NCBI GenBank assembly: GCA_945868555.1 | Contig: CAMBMC010000018.1 | Location: forward strand, 1-17,662 | Origin: Chitinophaga pinensis | Lineage (GTDB): Bacteria; Bacteroidota; Bacteroidia; Flavobacteriales_D; Crocinitomicaceae | Direction: 5' to 3' | DNA: 17,662 bases | Shown here: positions 15,821-17,662 of the stretch, piece by piece | Numbering within the stretch: the first letter of the stretch is position 1 | Layout of the letters: each line of letters opens with the position of its first letter | The notes under the pieces: generated by a model | Databases searched by the model: none | What the model saw: only the letters and a program-made list of their open reading frames with translations | What the model was told of the DNA's origin: nothing | Program-made: the position numbers and the translations under genes

Positions 15821-17131
15821 TTAGATCAATTTGCCATACAAATCATAATGATCTGCAGAAGTAATCAATACATTTGAAAAATCGCCAATGCGCACAAACC
15901 CATCCTCCTTTTTAATCAAAACCTCATTGTCTACTTCGGGAGAATCAAATTCTGTTCGACCGATGAAGAAATCTCCCTCAGCGCGATCGAATAGTACTTT
16001 CATTGTTTGACCAACACGCAATTGGTTCAATTCATAACTGATTCCCGACTGAAGCTCCATGATTTCATCGGCGCGTTTCTTTTTCATCTTCGCAGTAACA
16101 TCATCTTTCAAGAGATAAGCATGCGTGTTCTCTTCATGAGAATAGGTGAAAATTCCCAAACGGTCAAAACGGCTGCTTTCTACGAACTCATACATTTCCT
16201 GAAAATCAGCTTTTGTCTCACCCGGATATCCCGCGATGAGCGTTGTGCGCAAAGAAATTCCGGGGACCTTGTCGCGAATCGTAGCAATCAATTCCTCCGT
16301 CTTTTCACGCGTAATGCCCCGACGCATCGACTGCAAGATTTTTGTTGAACCGTGCTGTAGAGGCATGTCGAGGTACTTGCACACATTTTCTCGTTCGTTC
16401 ATCACATCGAGCACATCCATCGGGAAACCAGAAGGAAATGCATAATGAAGGCGAATCCATTCTATTCCTTCGACATCTGCCAAGCGATTGATCAACTCCG
16501 ACAAAGCGCGTTTCTTATATAAATCGAGACCGTAGTAGGTTAAATCTTGAGCAATTAGCATCAATTCCTTCACCCCTTTTGCCGCCAAGCTTTTGGCCAT
16601 CGTCACCAAATCTTCAATTGGAGTAGATACATGATTTCCGCGCATCAAAGGAATCGCACAAAACGAACATGGGCGGTCACAGCCTTCAGCAATTTTAAAA
16701 TAAGCAAAATGATTTGGCGTAGTCAGTATGCGTTCTCCAACCAATTCATGTTTGTAATCTGCCTTCAATGTTTTTAGAAGTCGCGGTAAATCGCGTGTGC
16801 CGAAGTAGCCATCGACTTCAGGGATTTCTTTTTCCAAATCGTCCCTGTAACGCTCCGACAAACAGCCCGTCACATACACTTTGTCCACCAATCCTTCGGA
16901 CTTTGCTTCGGCGTAGCGAATAATCGTATCAATGGATTCTTGTTTGGCGTTGTCAATGAAACCACAGGTGTTGATGATCACAATTTCGGCATCATCTTCC
17001 ACTGATTCGTGCTCCACATCAAAGAGATTGGCCTTCAATTGAGCCATCAGCACCTCTGAATCAAATGTATTCTTCGAACAACCGAGTGTCACCACATTGA
17101 CCTTGTTCTTCTTAAGGGTTTTGGTCTTCAT
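15821..17131 (-). CDS. rimO: Ribosomal protein S12 methylthiotransferase RimO
   Basis: A 436-residue radical-SAM enzyme that adds a methylthio group to the conserved aspartate of ribosomal protein S12. The N-terminal UPF0004 domain has its three cluster cysteines: Cys18 in TLGCSKN, Cys56 in INTCGF and Cys90 in TGCLSER. The radical-SAM core has Cys151, Cys155 and Cys158 in EGCDRPCSFCAIPLMRG. A TRAM domain occupies about 370-436. GCSKN and FCAIPLMRG fit RimO better than MiaB. Start ATG 17131 is the only one upstream of the first cluster motif. A near-consensus box TAATTTTA lies just upstream on the minus strand (17143 to 17136). Its 101-bp upstream region is shared with the divergent lipoprotein gene, and alkB follows after 11 bp. 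Confidence 0.95.
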   Translation of the reverse strand: MKTKTLKKNKVNVVTLGCSKNTFDSEVLMAQLKANLFDVEHESVEDDAEIVIINTCGFIDNAKQESIDTIIRYAEAKSEGLVDKVYVTGCLSERYRDDLEKEIPEVDGYFGTRDLPRLLKTLKADYKHELVGERILTTPNHFAYFKIAEGCDRPCSFCAIPLMRGNHVSTPIEDLVTMAKSLAAKGVKELMLIAQDLTYYGLDLYKKRALSELINRLADVEGIEWIRLHYAFPSGFPMDVLDVMNERENVCKYLDMPLQHGSTKILQSMRRGITREKTEELIATIRDKVPGISLRTTLIAGYPGETKADFQEMYEFVESSRFDRLGIFTYSHEENTHAYLLKDDVTAKMKKKRADEIMELQSGISYELNQLRVGQTMKVLFDRAEGDFFIGRTEFDSPEVDNEVLIKKEDGFVRIGDFSNVLITSADHYDLYGKLI

Positions 17132-17208
17132 GCTGTAAAATTAGCGATTCTTCGGTCAGAAAAGTGCGAAAACACACTTGAAAGATGGGTTTTATTGCTG
17201 CAAGCGCT

Positions 17209-17216
17209 TATCTTTG
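17209..17216 (+). promoter_or_regulatory. Candidate -7 box (TAnnTTTG) of the lipoprotein gene
   Basis: TATCTTTG is an exact match to the Bacteroidota -7 box and ends 16 bp before the ATG at 17233. No clear TTG is found 19-20 bp upstream, so the -33 half is weak. A leader of roughly 10-12 nt is implied. Confidence 0.55.
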
Positions 17217-17232
17217 GGAAAGAAGTAACACC

Positions 17233-17662
17233 ATGAAAAAAAATCTTGTTTACCCATTCACACTGTTGGCCATAATGCTTATATCGTGTAAAGCACCTAA
17301 AAATAGCATGAGCGAAAACACAATTGAGAAGTCAATACCAATCGCTGAAATTGGTGATATCTCCACTGAAAGTGCCGCATGTACGATTCTATCTGCTGAA
17401 ATTAAGGGCACTTCAATTCAACTCGTTGTTTCTTACAGTGGTGGTTGCGCTGAACATAGTTTTCGCTTGATTGGAAGTCCTGTATTGACTAAATCCTTGC
17501 CACCTCAACGCGCGGTGAAACTCATTCACACCAACAATGACGACCAATGTAAAAAGATGATTACAGACACGCTTTTGTTTGATGTCACTCCTTTGGCGAA
17601 CAATGGGTTAAAAGATAAAACAGTCGTATTAAACCTTGATGAGGTGATTACATTGAAACCCT
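17233..17662 (+). CDS. Small exported lipoprotein of unknown function, 3' end missing
   Basis: The frame is open from ATG 17233 to the window edge, giving 143 residues. It begins with MKKNLVYPFTLLAIMLISC, a lipoprotein signal with lipobox LISC, so Cys19 is the likely lipidated residue and the protein is membrane-anchored. The mature part is beta-prone. It contains VSYSGGCAEHSF and, later, NDDQCKKMITDTLLFDVTPL; the cysteines in these two segments could form a disulfide. I cannot assign a family or function. It is divergent from rimO and has its own promoter box at 17209. Confidence 0.75.
   Translation, partial: MKKNLVYPFTLLAIMLISCKAPKNSMSENTIEKSIPIAEIGDISTESAACTILSAEIKGTSIQLVVSYSGGCAEHSFRLIGSPVLTKSLPPQRAVKLIHTNNDDQCKKMITDTLLFDVTPLANNGLKDKTVVLNLDEVITLKP

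Overview
The window reads as a stretch of a Bacteroidota chromosome, most likely a flavobacterial lineage. The evidence is a 1323-residue secreted protein ending in a type IX secretion sorting domain, tandem DUF3857/transglutaminase-type envelope proteins, a GWxTD-domain protein, and exact TAnnTTTG promoter boxes before a tRNA gene and a lipoprotein gene. Assignment below phylum is inference. Most of the window is ordinary chromosome. I see no phage, insertion sequence, CRISPR array or defence locus.

Layout. (1) 1-3553, plus strand: two adjacent paralogous DUF3857/transglutaminase-fold proteins 4 bp apart. The first is cut by the window edge and keeps a Cys-His-Asp triad; the second seems to have lost it. 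(2) 3554-3804: an intergenic composite repeat made of an 8-bp-period array followed by 7-bp-period arrays. It supplies the stop codon of the next gene. (3) 3793-6163, minus strand: a TetA-like MFS exporter followed, with an 11-bp overlap, by a GT4-type glycosyltransferase. (4) 6334-10305, plus strand: a giant secreted CotH-kinase protein with three lamin-tail domains, the first apparently split by an inserted module, closed by a strong terminator. (5) 10365-10523: tRNA-Ser(UGA) with its own promoter and terminator. (6) 10524-10967: a gene-free stretch with a second copy of the same composite repeat. (7) 10968-13468, plus strand: a GWxTD-domain protein and a GT2 glycosyltransferase, probably one operon. 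(8) 13444-15809: aroQ (minus), xerD (plus) and alkB-like (minus), packed with the preceding GT2 gene on alternating strands with spacings of -25, +3 and -4 bp. (9) rimO (minus) lies 11 bp upstream of alkB. (10) A divergent lipoprotein gene with a clear promoter box is cut by the right edge.

The genes do not form one pathway. Housekeeping functions (tRNA-Ser, aroQ, xerD, rimO) are mixed with envelope and secreted functions (transglutaminase-like pair, two glycosyltransferases, exporter, CotH protein, lipoprotein). The observations most worth a second look are the two-copy composite repeat, the transglutaminase pair with one probable pseudoenzyme, the nested domain in the CotH protein, the tRNA promoter that would start transcription at or next to the mature tRNA 5' end, and the gene block with almost no intergenic sequence.
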